NCBI GenBank assembly: GCA_947631005.1
Contig: CANRJR010000014.1
Span: 1-54,069 of the forward strand
DNA from: an uncultured Clostridia bacterium
GTDB taxonomy: Bacteria; Bacillota; Clostridia; Christensenellales; Borkfalkiaceae
Direction: 5' to 3'
DNA length: 54,069 bases
Part shown: piece by piece, positions 24,411 to 34,129 of the stretch
How positions within the stretch are numbered: the stretch's first letter is position 1
How the letters are laid out: every line of letters begins with the position of its first letter
Notes under the pieces: model-generated
Seen by the model: the letters and a program-made list of their open reading frames with translations, nothing else
What the model was told of the DNA's origin: nothing
Database searches by the model: none
Translations under genes and position numbers: made by a program

Positions 24411-27400
24411 TGGTATATCGGGTCTATGTCGAAAAAAAGGAGGGCTTCGACCACGAGGCGAAAGCCCTGCTCTCCGATTGCAGGGAGCTGTTGGAACTTG
24501 CGAACGTGCGCGATCTTCGCATCCTCAACCGCTACGACGCGGAGGAGATCGACGAAGAACTCTTCCGCGCATGCGTCAAAACGGTGTTCTCCGAACCGCA
24601 GACCGACCGCGCGTCGGAATACGTCGACCTCACGGGCGCGCGCGTGTTCGCCGTGGAATATCTTCCGGGGCAGTTCGACCAGCGCGCCGATTCGGCGGCG
24701 CAGTGCATCCAGCTCGTTTCGATGGGCAAGCGTCCCGTCATCCGCACGGCGAAGATCTACGCCGTGTACGGCGCGGTCACCGAGGAGGATTTGAGCGCGA
24801 TCAAGCGGTACGTCGTCAACCCCGTGGAGAGCCGCGAGGCGAGCCTTGCCATTCCCGAAACGCTCGCCGTCGCGCACAAGATCCCCGCGGGCGTGGAGAC
24901 GGCGTACGGGTTTACGGGATTAGACGCGGCGGGACTCGAAGCCTTCGCCCGCAAGTACGCCCTCGCGATGGACGCGGACGACGTGGCGTTCTGCCAGAAA
25001 TATTTCCGCGGCGAGGACCGCGACCCCACGCTCACCGAGATCCGCATGATCGACGCCTATTGGTCGGACCATTGCCGCCATACCACCTTTCTCACGACCA
25101 TCGACACCGTCGCCTTCGAGGACGAGCTGTTGCAGCGCGCGTACGAGGAATATCTCGCCGCGCGGGAGGAACTCAAACGCACCAAGCCCGTCAACCTCAT
25201 GGACATCGCCACCATCGCCTGCAAACTGCTCAAAAAGCGCGGGCAGCTGGAAAAGCTCGACGATTCGGACGAGGTGAACGCCTGCACGGTGAAGATCGAC
25301 GTGCGCATCGACGGCAAAGACGAAAAATGGCTGCTTCTTTTCAAGAATGAAACGCACAATCATCCCACCGAGATCGAGCCGTTCGGCGGCGCGGCGACCT
25401 GCATCGGCGGTGCGATCCGCGACCCGCTCTCGGGCAGAGGATATGTCTATGCCGCCATGCGCGTGACGGGCGCGGGCGATCCGCTCCGTCCCGTAAAGGA
25501 CACCTTAAAGGGCAAACTTCCCCAGCGCAAGATCGTCACCACGGCGGCGGCGGGATATTCCTCCTACGGCAACCAGGTCGGGCTCGCGACGGGACAGGTC
25601 GACGAGATCTATCATGAGGGCTACACCGCAAAGAGATTGGAGATCGGCGCGGTCGTCGCGGCGACGCCCGCCTCCAACGTGCGGCGGGAGACCCCGTCGG
25701 CGGGCGATAAAGTCATCCTCGTGGGCGGCAGAACGGGACGGGACGGCTGCGGAGGCGCAACGGGTTCGTCCAAACCGCACACCGAAGCGTCGCTTGCGGT
25801 ATGCGGCGCGGAGGTGCAAAAGGGGAACGCCCCCGAAGAGCGCAAATTACAGCGTCTGTTCCGCAACCGCGACGCGATGCTGCTCGTCAAGCGGTGCAAC
25901 GACTTCGGCGCGGGCGGGGTGGCGGTCGCCGTCGGCGAGCTCGCCGACGGGCTGGATATCGACCTCAACGCCGTCCCCAAAAAATACGACGGGCTGGACG
26001 GCACAGAGCTCGCCATCTCCGAATCGCAGGAGAGAATGGCGGTCGTCGTCGCGGCGCGCGACGCCGACGCATTCTTGCGCTATGCGGCGGAGGAAAATCT
26101 CGAAGCGACCGTCGTGGCGACAATCACTTCCAAACGCCGCCTCATCATGCGCTGGAACGGCGAAAAGGTGGTCGATCTCTCCCGCGAATTTCTCGATTCC
26201 AACGGCGCGGAGAAGCACGTCACCGTCGCGCCCGCGCGGGCGGGCGAGTTCCGCAGGGCGATCCCCGAAACTTTTTCGGGCGGTCTGCGCGCGCTCGCGG
26301 GCGACCTCAACGTATGTTCCAAGCGCGGGCTTTCCGAGCGGTTCGATTCGACGATCGGCGCGGGTACCGCGCTCATGCCGTTCGGCGGGAAGTATCAAAT
26401 GACCCCCGCACAGGCGATGGTCCATCTCATCTCCACCCAAACGGGGCACACCGAAACGGTGTCGTACATGGCGTGGGGGGGCAATCCCTATGTCGCCGAA
26501 AAGAGCCCCTATCACGGCGCGTACTTCGCCGTCGTGGAGAGCGTCTCCAAACTCATCGCAACGGGCGCGTCCTTCGAGGACGTCTACCTCTCCTTTCAGG
26601 AATATTTTCTCAAACCGAACAGAGATTCCCGCCGCTGGGGACAGCCGCTTGCCGCGCTCCTCGGCGCGTTCAAGGCGCAGACCGACCTCAAAATCGCGGC
26701 GATCGGCGGGAAAGATTCGATGAGCGGCACGTTCGAGCATATCGACGTCCCGCCCACGTTCATCTCGTTCGCCGTCACCACGGGCAACGTGCGCGAGGTG
26801 GTCTCCCCCGAATTTAAGGAGGCGGGACACAAGGTCGTGCTGCTCTCCCCCGCGACGGACGCGAACGGACTGCCCGTAACGCAGTCGCTCATGGCGAACT
26901 TCCGCACGGTCACGGCGTTGCTCCGCGCGGGCAAGGCGGTCGCCGCCTACGCGGTGGGCTACGGCGGCGCGGCAGAGGGCGTGCTCAAAATGTGCCTCGG
27001 CAACCGCATCGGATTCCGCTTCGCCGACACCGTTTCCCTCCCCACCCTCTTCGAATACCGCTACGGCGCGTTCATCCTCGAACTCACGGAGGAGCTCGAC
27101 CTCGGCGAGACGCTCGGAAGAACGACGGACAGCCGTTCCATCGCGCGCGGGCTCGATCTTCTCCCCCTCGAAGAACTGCAACGCATTTACGAGGATAAGC
27201 TCGAACCCGTATATCCCTGCAACGTTTCGTCGTTTTCCCGCTATACGGAGACCTTTACGAGCGACAAGACGTCGCCCGCGGTCTGCGCGCTCTCCTATGC
27301 CCGTCCCAAGGTGCTCCTGCCCGTATTCCCCGGGACGAACTGCGAGTACGACACGGCGAAGGCGTTCCTCGACGCGGGCGCGGAGACGGAGATCTTCGTC

Positions 27401-28102
27401 ATCAGAAACCGCACGCCCGACGAGGTCGCGCAGTCGGCGGAGGAGTTCGCCCGCCGCATGCGGGACTGCCAGATCCTGTTTATCCCCGGCGGCTTTTCGG
27501 GCGGGGACGAGCCCGACGGCTCGGGCAAGTTCATCACCGCCTTCTTGCGCAACGACCGCATCCGCGCGGAGATCGAGGAACTGCTCTCCCGCCGCGACGG
27601 GCTCATGGGCGGTATCTGCAACGGATTTCAGGCACTCATCAAGCTCGGGCTCGTGCCGTATGGGAAGATCGTCGACGCCGACGAGCACTGCCCCACGCTC
27701 ACCTACAACGAGATCGGGCGGCATCAGTCGCGCATCGTGCGCGTCCGCGTCGCCTCGGTCAATTCGCCGTGGCTCTCGGGCGTGCGGGTCGGCGACGTAT
27801 ATTCCGTGCCGGTCTCGCACGGCGAGGGCAAGTTCGTGGCGGAGGAGCGGCTGGTGCGCGAGCTCGTGGCGAACGGTCAGATCATGACGCAGTACGTCGA
27901 CTTCGAGGACAGGGCGAGCATGGATATCCGTTTCAACCCCAACGGAAGCGCGTTTGCCGTCGAGGGCATTCTCTCGCCCGACGGCAGGGTGTTCGGCAAG
28001 ATGGGGCACGCCGAGCGCAAGGGCTTCGGCTTGTACAAAAACGTCCCCGGGGAGTACGACATGAAACTCTTCGAGAGCGCGGTAAAATATTTCAAATCGT
28101 AA
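24410..28102 (+). CDS. purL: Phosphoribosylformylglycinamidine synthase, single-chain
   Basis: A 1,230-residue fusion of PurS-like, PurL and glutaminase (PurQ-like) parts, about the size of the Clostridium/Bacteroides single-chain enzymes. The N-terminal domain runs to about 230; the synthase core includes DHCRHTTF near 220 and THNHPTEIEPFGG near 318. The class I amidotransferase domain starts near 960 (LPVFPGTNCEYD), with nucleophile C1070 in GGICNGFQ and histidine in SHGEGKF. It makes FGAM from FGAR, glutamine and ATP. ATG 24410 follows GGGGAGGAG; longer in-frame readings lie inside purD. Confidence 0.94.
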   Translation: MVYRVYVEKKEGFDHEAKALLSDCRELLELANVRDLRILNRYDAEEIDEELFRACVKTVFSEPQTDRASEYVDLTGARVFAVEYLPGQFDQRADSAAQCIQLVSMGKRPVIRTAKIYAVYGAVTEEDLSAIKRYVVNPVESREASLAIPETLAVAHKIPAGVETAYGFTGLDAAGLEAFARKYALAMDADDVAFCQKYFRGEDRDPTLTEIRMIDAYWSDHCRHTTFLTTIDTVAFEDELLQRAYEEYLAAREELKRTKPVNLMDIATIACKLLKKRGQLEKLDDSDEVNACTVKIDVRIDGKDEKWLLLFKNETHNHPTEIEPFGGAATCIGGAIRDPLSGRGYVYAAMRVTGAGDPLRPVKDTLKGKLPQRKIVTTAAAGYSSYGNQVGLATGQVDEIYHEGYTAKRLEIGAVVAATPASNVRRETPSAGDKVILVGGRTGRDGCGGATGSSKPHTEASLAVCGAEVQKGNAPEERKLQRLFRNRDAMLLVKRCNDFGAGGVAVAVGELADGLDIDLNAVPKKYDGLDGTELAISESQERMAVVVAARDADAFLRYAAEENLEATVVATITSKRRLIMRWNGEKVVDLSREFLDSNGAEKHVTVAPARAGEFRRAIPETFSGGLRALAGDLNVCSKRGLSERFDSTIGAGTALMPFGGKYQMTPAQAMVHLISTQTGHTETVSYMAWGGNPYVAEKSPYHGAYFAVVESVSKLIATGASFEDVYLSFQEYFLKPNRDSRRWGQPLAALLGAFKAQTDLKIAAIGGKDSMSGTFEHIDVPPTFISFAVTTGNVREVVSPEFKEAGHKVVLLSPATDANGLPVTQSLMANFRTVTALLRAGKAVAAYAVGYGGAAEGVLKMCLGNRIGFRFADTVSLPTLFEYRYGAFILELTEELDLGETLGRTTDSRSIARGLDLLPLEELQRIYEDKLEPVYPCNVSSFSRYTETFTSDKTSPAVCALSYARPKVLLPVFPGTNCEYDTAKAFLDAGAETEIFVIRNRTPDEVAQSAEEFARRMRDCQILFIPGGFSGGDEPDGSGKFITAFLRNDRIRAEIEELLSRRDGLMGGICNGFQALIKLGLVPYGKIVDADEHCPTLTYNEIGRHQSRIVRVRVASVNSPWLSGVRVGDVYSVPVSHGEGKFVAEERLVRELVANGQIMTQYVDFEDRASMDIRFNPNGSAFAVEGILSPDGRVFGKMGHAERKGFGLYKNVPGEYDMKLFESAVKYFKS

Positions 28103-28127
28103 CGCGAACGCAAAACGGAGGTGAAGC

Positions 28128-29789
28128 ATGAAATCGGATATCGAAATCGCGCGGGAGGCGAAAAAAGAGCACATCCTGCGCATTGCGGAAAAACTCTCCC
28201 TCACCGAGGACGACCTCGAATATTACGGAAAGTATAAGGCAAAGATCGACCCCGCCCGTCTGAAAGGGGAAGAAAAGGGCAAGCTCATTCTCGTGACCGC
28301 CATCACGCCCACGCCCGCGGGGGAGGGCAAGACGACCACCACCATCGGGCTCGCGGACGGGCTCTCCCGTCTCGGGAAGAAGGCGGTCGTCGCGCTGCGC
28401 GAACCCTCGCTCGGACCCGTGTTCGGGATCAAGGGCGGCGCGGCGGGCGGCGGCTACGCGCAGGTCGTACCCATGGAGGACATCAATCTCCACTTTACGG
28501 GGGACTTCCACGCCATCGGCGCGGCGAACAACCTGCTCGCCGCCATGCTCGACAACCATATTTTTCAGGGCAACGAACTCAATATCGACGTCGGCAGCAT
28601 CGTATGGAAGCGGTGCGTCGACATGAACGACCGCCAGCTTCGCTATATCGAGGACGGGCTGGGCGGCCCGAAGTCGGGCGTCCCCCGCAAGGACGGCTAC
28701 GACATCACCGTCGCGAGCGAAGTGATGGCGGCACTCTGCCTCGCCGATTCCCTCGCCGACCTCAAAGCGCGGCTTGCCCGCCTCGTCGTCGCCTACAACG
28801 GCGAGGGGAAGCCCGTCACGGCGGGCGACCTCAAAGCGGCGGGGGCAATGGCGGCTCTCCTCAAAGACGCCATAAAGCCCAACCTCGTGCAGACCCTCGA
28901 GGGCACGCCCGCCCTCGTCCACGGCGGACCGTTCGCCAACATCGCGCACGGGTGCAACTCGGTCGCCGCCACCCGCGCCGCCCTCAAACTCGGCGACTAT
29001 GTGGTCACCGAGGCGGGCTTCGGCGCAGACCTCGGCGCGGAGAAGTTCCTCGACATCAAGTGCCGCTTCGCGAATTTGAAACCCGCGGCGGTCGTGATCG
29101 TCGCAACGGTGCGCGCCCTCAAAATGCACGGCGGACTGCCCAAGACCGAGCTTGCAAAAGAGGATCTTGCCGCCCTCGAACGCGGCTTGCCCAACCTCTT
29201 GCGCCATGTGTCCAATATCAAGAACGTATTCGGTCTGCCCGCGGTCGTCGCCGTCAACCGCTTCCCGACGGACACCGACGCCGAGATCGACCTCGTCATC
29301 GCGCGGTGCGCGGCACTCGGCGTGAACGTGCGGCTCTCCACCGTTTGGGCGGAGGGCGGCAAGGGGGGAATATCGCTCGCCGAAGAGGTCGTCCGCCTCT
29401 GCGACGGGAAGAGCGGCTTCCGCTACTGCTACGACGAGAAACTTCCCATCAAAGAGAAGATCCACGCCATCGTCACCAAGATCTACGGCGGGACGGGCGA
29501 ACGCTATACCGACGAAGCCGAACGGGAGATCGCGCGGCTCGAACGGCTCGGGTTCGGGCAGACGCCCGTCTGCATGGCAAAGACGCAATACTCGTTCTCG
29601 GACGACGCGTCGCTTCTCGGCGCGCCCGAAAACTTCGAGATCACCGTGCGGAGCGTGCGCGTCTCGGCGGGGGCGGGCTTCGTCGTCGTCCTCACGGGGA
29701 ACATCATGACGATGCCGGGGCTTCCCAAGACGCCCGCCGCCGTCAACATCGACGTGGACGACGCGGGCAACATCACGGGTCTCTTTTGA
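28128..29789 (+). CDS. fhs: Formate-tetrahydrofolate ligase
   Basis: A 553-residue enzyme making 10-formyl-THF from formate, THF and ATP. The P-loop [16 protein letters not shown] lies near residue 59, followed by [23 protein letters not shown] near 88 and [15 protein letters not shown] near 124, all diagnostic. The length is normal (about 555). The ribosome binding site GGAGGTGA is near perfect. Its place at the end of the pur operon supplies the one-carbon donor for PurN and the AICAR formyltransferase. Its TGA overlaps the mutY ATG. Confidence 0.96.
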   Translation: MKSDIEIAREAKKEHILRIAEKLSLTEDDLEYYGKYKAKIDPARLKGEEKGKLILVTAITPTPAGEGKTTTTIGLADGLSRLGKKAVVALREPSLGPVFGIKGGAAGGGYAQVVPMEDINLHFTGDFHAIGAANNLLAAMLDNHIFQGNELNIDVGSIVWKRCVDMNDRQLRYIEDGLGGPKSGVPRKDGYDITVASEVMAALCLADSLADLKARLARLVVAYNGEGKPVTAGDLKAAGAMAALLKDAIKPNLVQTLEGTPALVHGGPFANIAHGCNSVAATRAALKLGDYVVTEAGFGADLGAEKFLDIKCRFANLKPAAVVIVATVRALKMHGGLPKTELAKEDLAALERGLPNLLRHVSNIKNVFGLPAVVAVNRFPTDTDAEIDLVIARCAALGVNVRLSTVWAEGGKGGISLAEEVVRLCDGKSGFRYCYDEKLPIKEKIHAIVTKIYGGTGERYTDEAEREIARLERLGFGQTPVCMAKTQYSFSDDASLLGAPENFEITVRSVRVSAGAGFVVVLTGNIMTMPGLPKTPAAVNIDVDDAGNITGLF

Positions 29790-30772
29790 TGGACGAATTG
29801 TTGAAAACGGCGGTATCCCCCCTCTTGGAGTGGTATCGCCTTTCCAAACGCGACCTGCCGTGGCGGCGGGATCGCACGCCCTATTCCGTGCTTGTCTCCG
29901 AGCTCATGCTGCAACAGACCCGCGTGGAGGCGGTCAGGGAGCGGTACGTCGCATTCATGGAGAAATTCCCCACCCCCCGATCCCTCGCAGAGGCGGACGA
30001 GGAGGAGGTGCTCAAAGCGTGGGAGGGGCTCGGCTACTATTCGCGCGCCCGCAACCTGCGCCGCGCCGCCTGCTTTATCGCCGAGCACGGGTTTCCCGAT
30101 ACATACGAGGGCGTGCGCGCCCTGACGGGCGTCGGCGACTACACCGCGGGAGCGATCTCTTCCATCGCGCTCGGCTTGCCCACCCCCGCCGTCGACGGGA
30201 ACGTCGTGCGCATTCTCTCCCGCCTCCATGCGGACGGCACGCCGCAGGACGCACTCAAACGGGAATACGCGGCGCGGCTCGCGGAGGTCTATCCGCCCCG
30301 AGCGGGGGAATTTACCGAGGCTCTCATGGAGCTCGGCGCGATCGTATGCGTCCCCAACGGGCGTCCGCTCTGCGGGGCATGTCCGTGGGAGGGGCTCTGC
30401 CGCGCCCATGCCGCGGGGTGCGAGACATGCTACCCCGTGCGCGCGCCCAAAAAGGAGCGAAAGGTCGTACATGCTACCGTCCTCGTCCTGCGGTATGCGG
30501 ACATGTATGCCATCGAGAAGCGGGACGAAAGGGGCTTGCTCGCGGGGCTTTGGCAGTTTCCCTTTTTCGAGAAAGACGCGCCCGACTTCGGCGAGACGCT
30601 CCAAACGAAGCGGGCGAAGCATGTGTTTACGCACATCGAATGGCGCATGACGGGCAAGCTCGTTGCCGCCCGCGAAAAGTATCCCGGTTACGTTTGGGCG
30701 ACGGCGGACGAGATACGGACGCGCTATGCCGTTCCCTCGGCGTTCAAGGCGTTTTTCGGCTGGCTGACATGA
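29789..30772 (+). CDS. mutY: A/G-specific adenine DNA glycosylase
   Basis: A 327-residue base-excision enzyme removing adenine opposite 8-oxoguanine. Catalytic E38 lies in SELMLQQTR, the helix-hairpin-helix in LTGVGDYTAGA, and catalytic D136 in AVDGNVVR. The 4Fe-4S cysteines are C187, C195, C198 and C204, with seven residues between the first two where E. coli MutY has six. The C-terminal Nudix-like domain (about 225-327) recognises 8-oxoG. The start overlaps the fhs stop (TGATG), so mutY appears to be the last cistron of the purine operon, an unusual partner. Confidence 0.94.
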   Translation: MDELLKTAVSPLLEWYRLSKRDLPWRRDRTPYSVLVSELMLQQTRVEAVRERYVAFMEKFPTPRSLAEADEEEVLKAWEGLGYYSRARNLRRAACFIAEHGFPDTYEGVRALTGVGDYTAGAISSIALGLPTPAVDGNVVRILSRLHADGTPQDALKREYAARLAEVYPPRAGEFTEALMELGAIVCVPNGRPLCGACPWEGLCRAHAAGCETCYPVRAPKKERKVVHATVLVLRYADMYAIEKRDERGLLAGLWQFPFFEKDAPDFGETLQTKRAKHVFTHIEWRMTGKLVAAREKYPGYVWATADEIRTRYAVPSAFKAFFGWLT

Positions 30773-30786
30773 TTTTCGGGATTCCG

Positions 30787-30815
30787 TTGACAAACGCGGA
30801 AAAAATTGTTATAAT
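30787..30815 (+). promoter_or_regulatory. Full-consensus promoter of tmk, near-leaderless
   Basis: TTGACA (30787-30792), 17 bp, TATAAT (30810-30815). The ATG at 30825 is 9 nt after the -10 box, leaving a predicted 5' leader of about 3 nt and no ribosome binding site. Confidence 0.88.
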
Positions 30816-30824
30816 GGGTCTACT

Positions 30825-31445
30825 ATGAGCCAAAGAGGAAAATTTATCGTATTCGAGGGGACGGACGGAAGCGGCAAGAGCACGCAGATGAAACTGCTCG
30901 CGAAGCACCTTTCGGAGGCGGGCGTGAACGTGTACTGCACGCGCGAGCCGACCGATTCCCAATTCGGCACGCTTCTTCGCGCCTGCATGACGGGCAAGGT
31001 AGAGACCGACGAGCGCGCCATCGCGCTTCTCTTCGCCGCCGACCGCATCGACCACATCCAGAACCCCGTGACGGGCATGCTGAAAAAGTTGGACGAGGGG
31101 GTCACCGTCCTGTGCGACCGCTTCTACTTTTCGTCGTTCGCCTACAACGGGAATTTCGTCTCGCCCGATTGGGTGATCGAGCTCAACCGCCCCGCGATGG
31201 AGCTGTTGCGTCCCGATCTCGTCATCTTTCTCGACCTCGACCCCGAGGAGGGCATGCGCCGCATCGCGCACCGCGGCGACAAGGAGCGGTACGAAACGCT
31301 CGAACGGCAGAGGAGCATCCGCAACCGCTATTTGCACGTGTTCGAGATGTTCCCCAAAATGCACGTCGAAAAAATCAGGAGCGAAGAGGACAAAACCGAG
31401 ACGCAGGAGAAGATCCGCGCCGCGGTCGATCCTCTGTTCGAATGA
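30825..31445 (+). CDS. tmk: Thymidylate kinase
   Basis: A 206-residue kinase phosphorylating dTMP to dTDP. The P-loop is EGTDGSGKST (about residues 11-20), followed by TREPTDS, the DR(F/Y) motif in CDRFYFSSFAYNG and DLDPEEG near 131. The length is typical. The consensus promoter leaves almost no leader, so translation would start without a Shine-Dalgarno. It overlaps rimM by 4 nt and heads the cluster rimM to yraN. Confidence 0.94.
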   Translation: MSQRGKFIVFEGTDGSGKSTQMKLLAKHLSEAGVNVYCTREPTDSQFGTLLRACMTGKVETDERAIALLFAADRIDHIQNPVTGMLKKLDEGVTVLCDRFYFSSFAYNGNFVSPDWVIELNRPAMELLRPDLVIFLDLDPEEGMRRIAHRGDKERYETLERQRSIRNRYLHVFEMFPKMHVEKIRSEEDKTETQEKIRAAVDPLFE

Positions 31446-31942
31446 ATATGGACCTCGTGATCGGGGAGATCTTAAAGCCGCAGGGCATCCGCGGCGAACT
31501 CAAAGCCAAGCCGTTTACCGACGACGCGTCGGTTTTCAAGAGCATCCGTCGGGTCTTTATCGGGGGGACGGAATATCAGATCCTCACCGTGCGCGGAGGG
31601 GACGGCTTCGTCTACCTCGGACTGCGCGGCGTGCCCGACCGCAACGCCGCCGAACTGCTTCGCGGCAAAGAGATCGTCATCCCGCGGAGCGAAGCCCCCG
31701 AACCGCCCGCGGGCTCGTACTACATCGCCGACCTCCTCGGCTGCGAGATCGTCACGCGGGAGGGGGAACGGCTCGGCACGCTCACGCAGGTGCGGCAGGC
31801 GGCGACCGATATCTATACCCTCGAAGCGGACGGAAAGGAGATCATGTTCCCCGCCGCCAAGGGCGTCGTGCTCTCCGTCGAGCCCGAAAACGGGAAAATC
31901 GTCGTCGACGGAAAGCGGTTTCATGAGGTCGCGGTCGACTGA
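31442..31942 (+). CDS. rimM: Ribosome maturation factor RimM
   Basis: A 166-residue 30S maturation factor. The N-terminal LVIGEILKPQGIRGELKAKP is the RimM barrel signature. PPAGSYYIADLLGCEIV begins the PRC-barrel-like second domain (about 95-166), ending with the GKRFHEV segment. It would bind S19 and help 16S processing. ATG 31442 overlaps the tmk stop; ATG 31448 is an alternative. trmD, its usual neighbour, lies 1.5 kb downstream beyond an inserted ABC pair. Confidence 0.92.
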   Translation: MNMDLVIGEILKPQGIRGELKAKPFTDDASVFKSIRRVFIGGTEYQILTVRGGDGFVYLGLRGVPDRNAAELLRGKEIVIPRSEAPEPPAGSYYIADLLGCEIVTREGERLGTLTQVRQAATDIYTLEADGKEIMFPAAKGVVLSVEPENGKIVVDGKRFHEVAVD

Positions 31943-31992
31943 TCGGTCGGTCGGACCGACCGTTCGGCGTCCAAAGGGACGCGGGAGGAAAT

Positions 31993-32688
31993 ATGGCGAT
32001 CCTTACATGCAAAGAACTTTATAAGAGCTATTCCAAGACGCCCGCCCTGCTCGGCGTCGATCTTTGTATCGAAGAGGGCGGGATCGTCGGATTGCTCGGT
32101 CCGAACGGGAGCGGGAAATCCACCCTCATCAAGCTCGCGATGGGCATGCTGCAACCCACGTCGGGGAGCATTCTCATCGACGGAAAGCCGCCGTGCGCGG
32201 CGACCAAGGCGATCACGGCGTACCTGCCCGACGCCGACTTCCTCACGCCGTGGATGCGGGTCTCGCAGGCGGTGGGGTACAGCGCGGACTTCTTCGCCGA
32301 CTTCGATCGCGCCCGCGCCGAAGCCATGCTCGAACGTCTCGGGATCGGGCTCAACCAAAAGATCAAACCGCTCTCCAAGGGCAACCGCGAAAAGGTGTCG
32401 CTCATTCTCACGATGGCGCGGCGGGCGAAGCTGTATATCCTCGACGAACCCATCGCGGGGGTCGACCCTGCGGCGCGCGACTTCATCCTCGACACCGTGA
32501 TGCGCAACAAGCCCGAGGACGCGACCATCTTCCTCTGCACCCACCTCATCGCCGACGTCGAGCCCGTGCTCACGCACGCCATCTTTCTCAACCGCGGAAA
32601 GGTCGTCCTCGACGAGGCGGTCGACAGCGTGCGGGCGCGGACGGGCAAGTCGCTCGACGAACTGTTTCGGGAGGAATTCCGATGGTAG
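31993..32688 (+). CDS. ABC transporter ATP-binding protein
   Basis: A 231-residue ATPase with Walker A GPNGSGKST (about residues 36-44), a non-canonical signature LSKGNREKVS in place of LSGGQ, Walker B LYILDEP and switch CTHL. The KGN-type signature occurs in YtrB/EcsA-like exporters paired with simple membrane subunits. SD GGGAGGAA precedes ATG 31993. Two small G+C-rich hairpins (31944-31962 and 31968-31981) lie in the 50-nt gap after rimM. It overlaps the permease gene. The transported substrate is unknown. Confidence 0.88.
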   Translation: MAILTCKELYKSYSKTPALLGVDLCIEEGGIVGLLGPNGSGKSTLIKLAMGMLQPTSGSILIDGKPPCAATKAITAYLPDADFLTPWMRVSQAVGYSADFFADFDRARAEAMLERLGIGLNQKIKPLSKGNREKVSLILTMARRAKLYILDEPIAGVDPAARDFILDTVMRNKPEDATIFLCTHLIADVEPVLTHAIFLNRGKVVLDEAVDSVRARTGKSLDELFREEFRW

Positions 32689-33461
32689 GAAAGCTCATCA
32701 AACACGAATTGTACGCGATCTTCCGCGTCCTTGTCATCCTGTCGGCGGCGACCGTCGTGTTCGCGGCGGCGGCGCGTCTGCTCGGCGCGATCGGAGAAAG
32801 CTCCGAAGAGCTTGGCGCGGTCGGCGTGGGGGCGATCCTCATGTCGATGTTCTACACGTTTACCGTCCTCGCGCTCGTCGCGGCGGCGTGGGGGCTCGGG
32901 ATCTCCTCCTTTTACCGCTCGCTCTACCGCGGCGAGGGGTATATGACCTTTTCGCTTCCCGCCTCCCCCTCCAAGATCGTGGGGGCAAAGCTCATCGCCG
33001 CAATTGTGGGAATGGCGGCTGCGAGCGTCGTGAGCGGGGTCTCCGTCGTCATCCTGTTCGTCGGGGCGGGCGACGGGGATGTGGGATTTGCCGCCGAACT
33101 CATCCGTGAGCTCGTCTCCGCCTACCTCGGCGTTTGGGAGAGCGATCCCCTGCTCTTTGCCGAGCGGATCATCCAATGGGTCGTGGGCATTCCCTGCTCG
33201 CTTCTCGTCATCTATGCCATCCTCTCGGTGGGACAGCTCTTTACGGCGCACAGGAAACTCTACACGTTCCTGCTTTTATTCGGCGTGTATATGGCAGGCG
33301 CGGTGCTCTCCGAGTTCTGCTACTTCCCGATCATCGAGGCGGCGGGAAACGTTTCCGTCCACCTTGCCGCGTGGCTCGGGATCGCGACGGTCGCGGCGAT
33401 CGACGCGGCATGCTGGTTTCTCACCGTATATATTCTCAAACGGAAGGTCAATCTGCTGTGA
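32682..33461 (+). CDS. ABC transporter permease protein
   Basis: A 259-residue membrane protein with about six hydrophobic segments (near residues 15-35, 45-70, 95-125, 160-180, 190-210 and 225-245). Short cytoplasmic loops include SFYRSLYRGEGYMTFSLPAS, a motif seen in ABC-2-like permeases of Gram-positive bacteria. It pairs with the preceding ATPase. The ATG overlaps the ATPase stop, and its own TGA overlaps the trmD GTG. A role in export of peptides or lipids is only a family-level guess. Confidence 0.82.
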   Translation: MVGKLIKHELYAIFRVLVILSAATVVFAAAARLLGAIGESSEELGAVGVGAILMSMFYTFTVLALVAAAWGLGISSFYRSLYRGEGYMTFSLPASPSKIVGAKLIAAIVGMAAASVVSGVSVVILFVGAGDGDVGFAAELIRELVSAYLGVWESDPLLFAERIIQWVVGIPCSLLVIYAILSVGQLFTAHRKLYTFLLLFGVYMAGAVLSEFCYFPIIEAAGNVSVHLAAWLGIATVAAIDAACWFLTVYILKRKVNLL

Positions 33462-34129
33462 AGATCACCGTTCTCACGCTCTTCCCCGAAATGTTCGCCC
33501 CGCTCGACGCAAGCATCGTCGGGCGTGCGCGCGCCGAGGGGAAGTTTTTTCTCGAAATCAAGAATATCCGCGACTATACCGAGGATAAACATCTCAAATG
33601 CGACGATTACCCGTTCGGCGGCGGGGCGGGAATGGTGATGATGGCGCAGCCCGTGGGGAGCGCGATCGAAGCCGTCGACCCCGACCACCGCGCGCGGCGG
33701 ATCTATCTCTCGCCCAAGGGCGCGCCGCTCAAACAGGAAAAGGTCGTCGCGCTCGCGCAGGAGGAGCACCTTGTCCTGCTGTGCGGGCACTACGAGGGAG
33801 TGGACCAGCGCGCGATCGACCTCTTCATCGACGAGGAGATCTCCATCGGCGATTACGTGCTCACGGGGGGCGAACTCCCCGCAATGGTGCTCTGCGACAG
33901 CGTGGTGCGCTATCTCGACGGCGTGCTCGCGCCCGCCTCGCTCGTGCAGGAGAGCTTTTCGGACGGTCTGCTCGAATATCCGCACTACACCCGTCCCGTG
34001 GAATACCGCGGGATCGCCGTGCCCGAAGTCCTTCGCAGCGGCAACCACGCCGAGATCGACAGGTGGCGGCGGGAACAGTCGCTCGCGCTGACCGCCAAAC
34101 ACCGTCCCGATCTCTTAAAGGAGGACTGA
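33458..34129 (+). CDS. trmD: tRNA (guanine-N1)-methyltransferase
   Basis: A 223-residue SPOUT enzyme methylating G37 of tRNAs reading CNN codons. The trefoil-knot signatures are all present: FGGGAGMVM near residue 51, YLSPKGAPLKQ near 80, CGHYEGVDQR near 108, and ISIGDYVLTGGELPAM near 128. The start is GTG 33458, overlapping the permease TGA. The protein ends near RPDLL, as usual. rplS, often next to it, is absent here. Confidence 0.94.
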   Translation: MKITVLTLFPEMFAPLDASIVGRARAEGKFFLEIKNIRDYTEDKHLKCDDYPFGGGAGMVMMAQPVGSAIEAVDPDHRARRIYLSPKGAPLKQEKVVALAQEEHLVLLCGHYEGVDQRAIDLFIDEEISIGDYVLTGGELPAMVLCDSVVRYLDGVLAPASLVQESFSDGLLEYPHYTRPVEYRGIAVPEVLRSGNHAEIDRWRREQSLALTAKHRPDLLKED

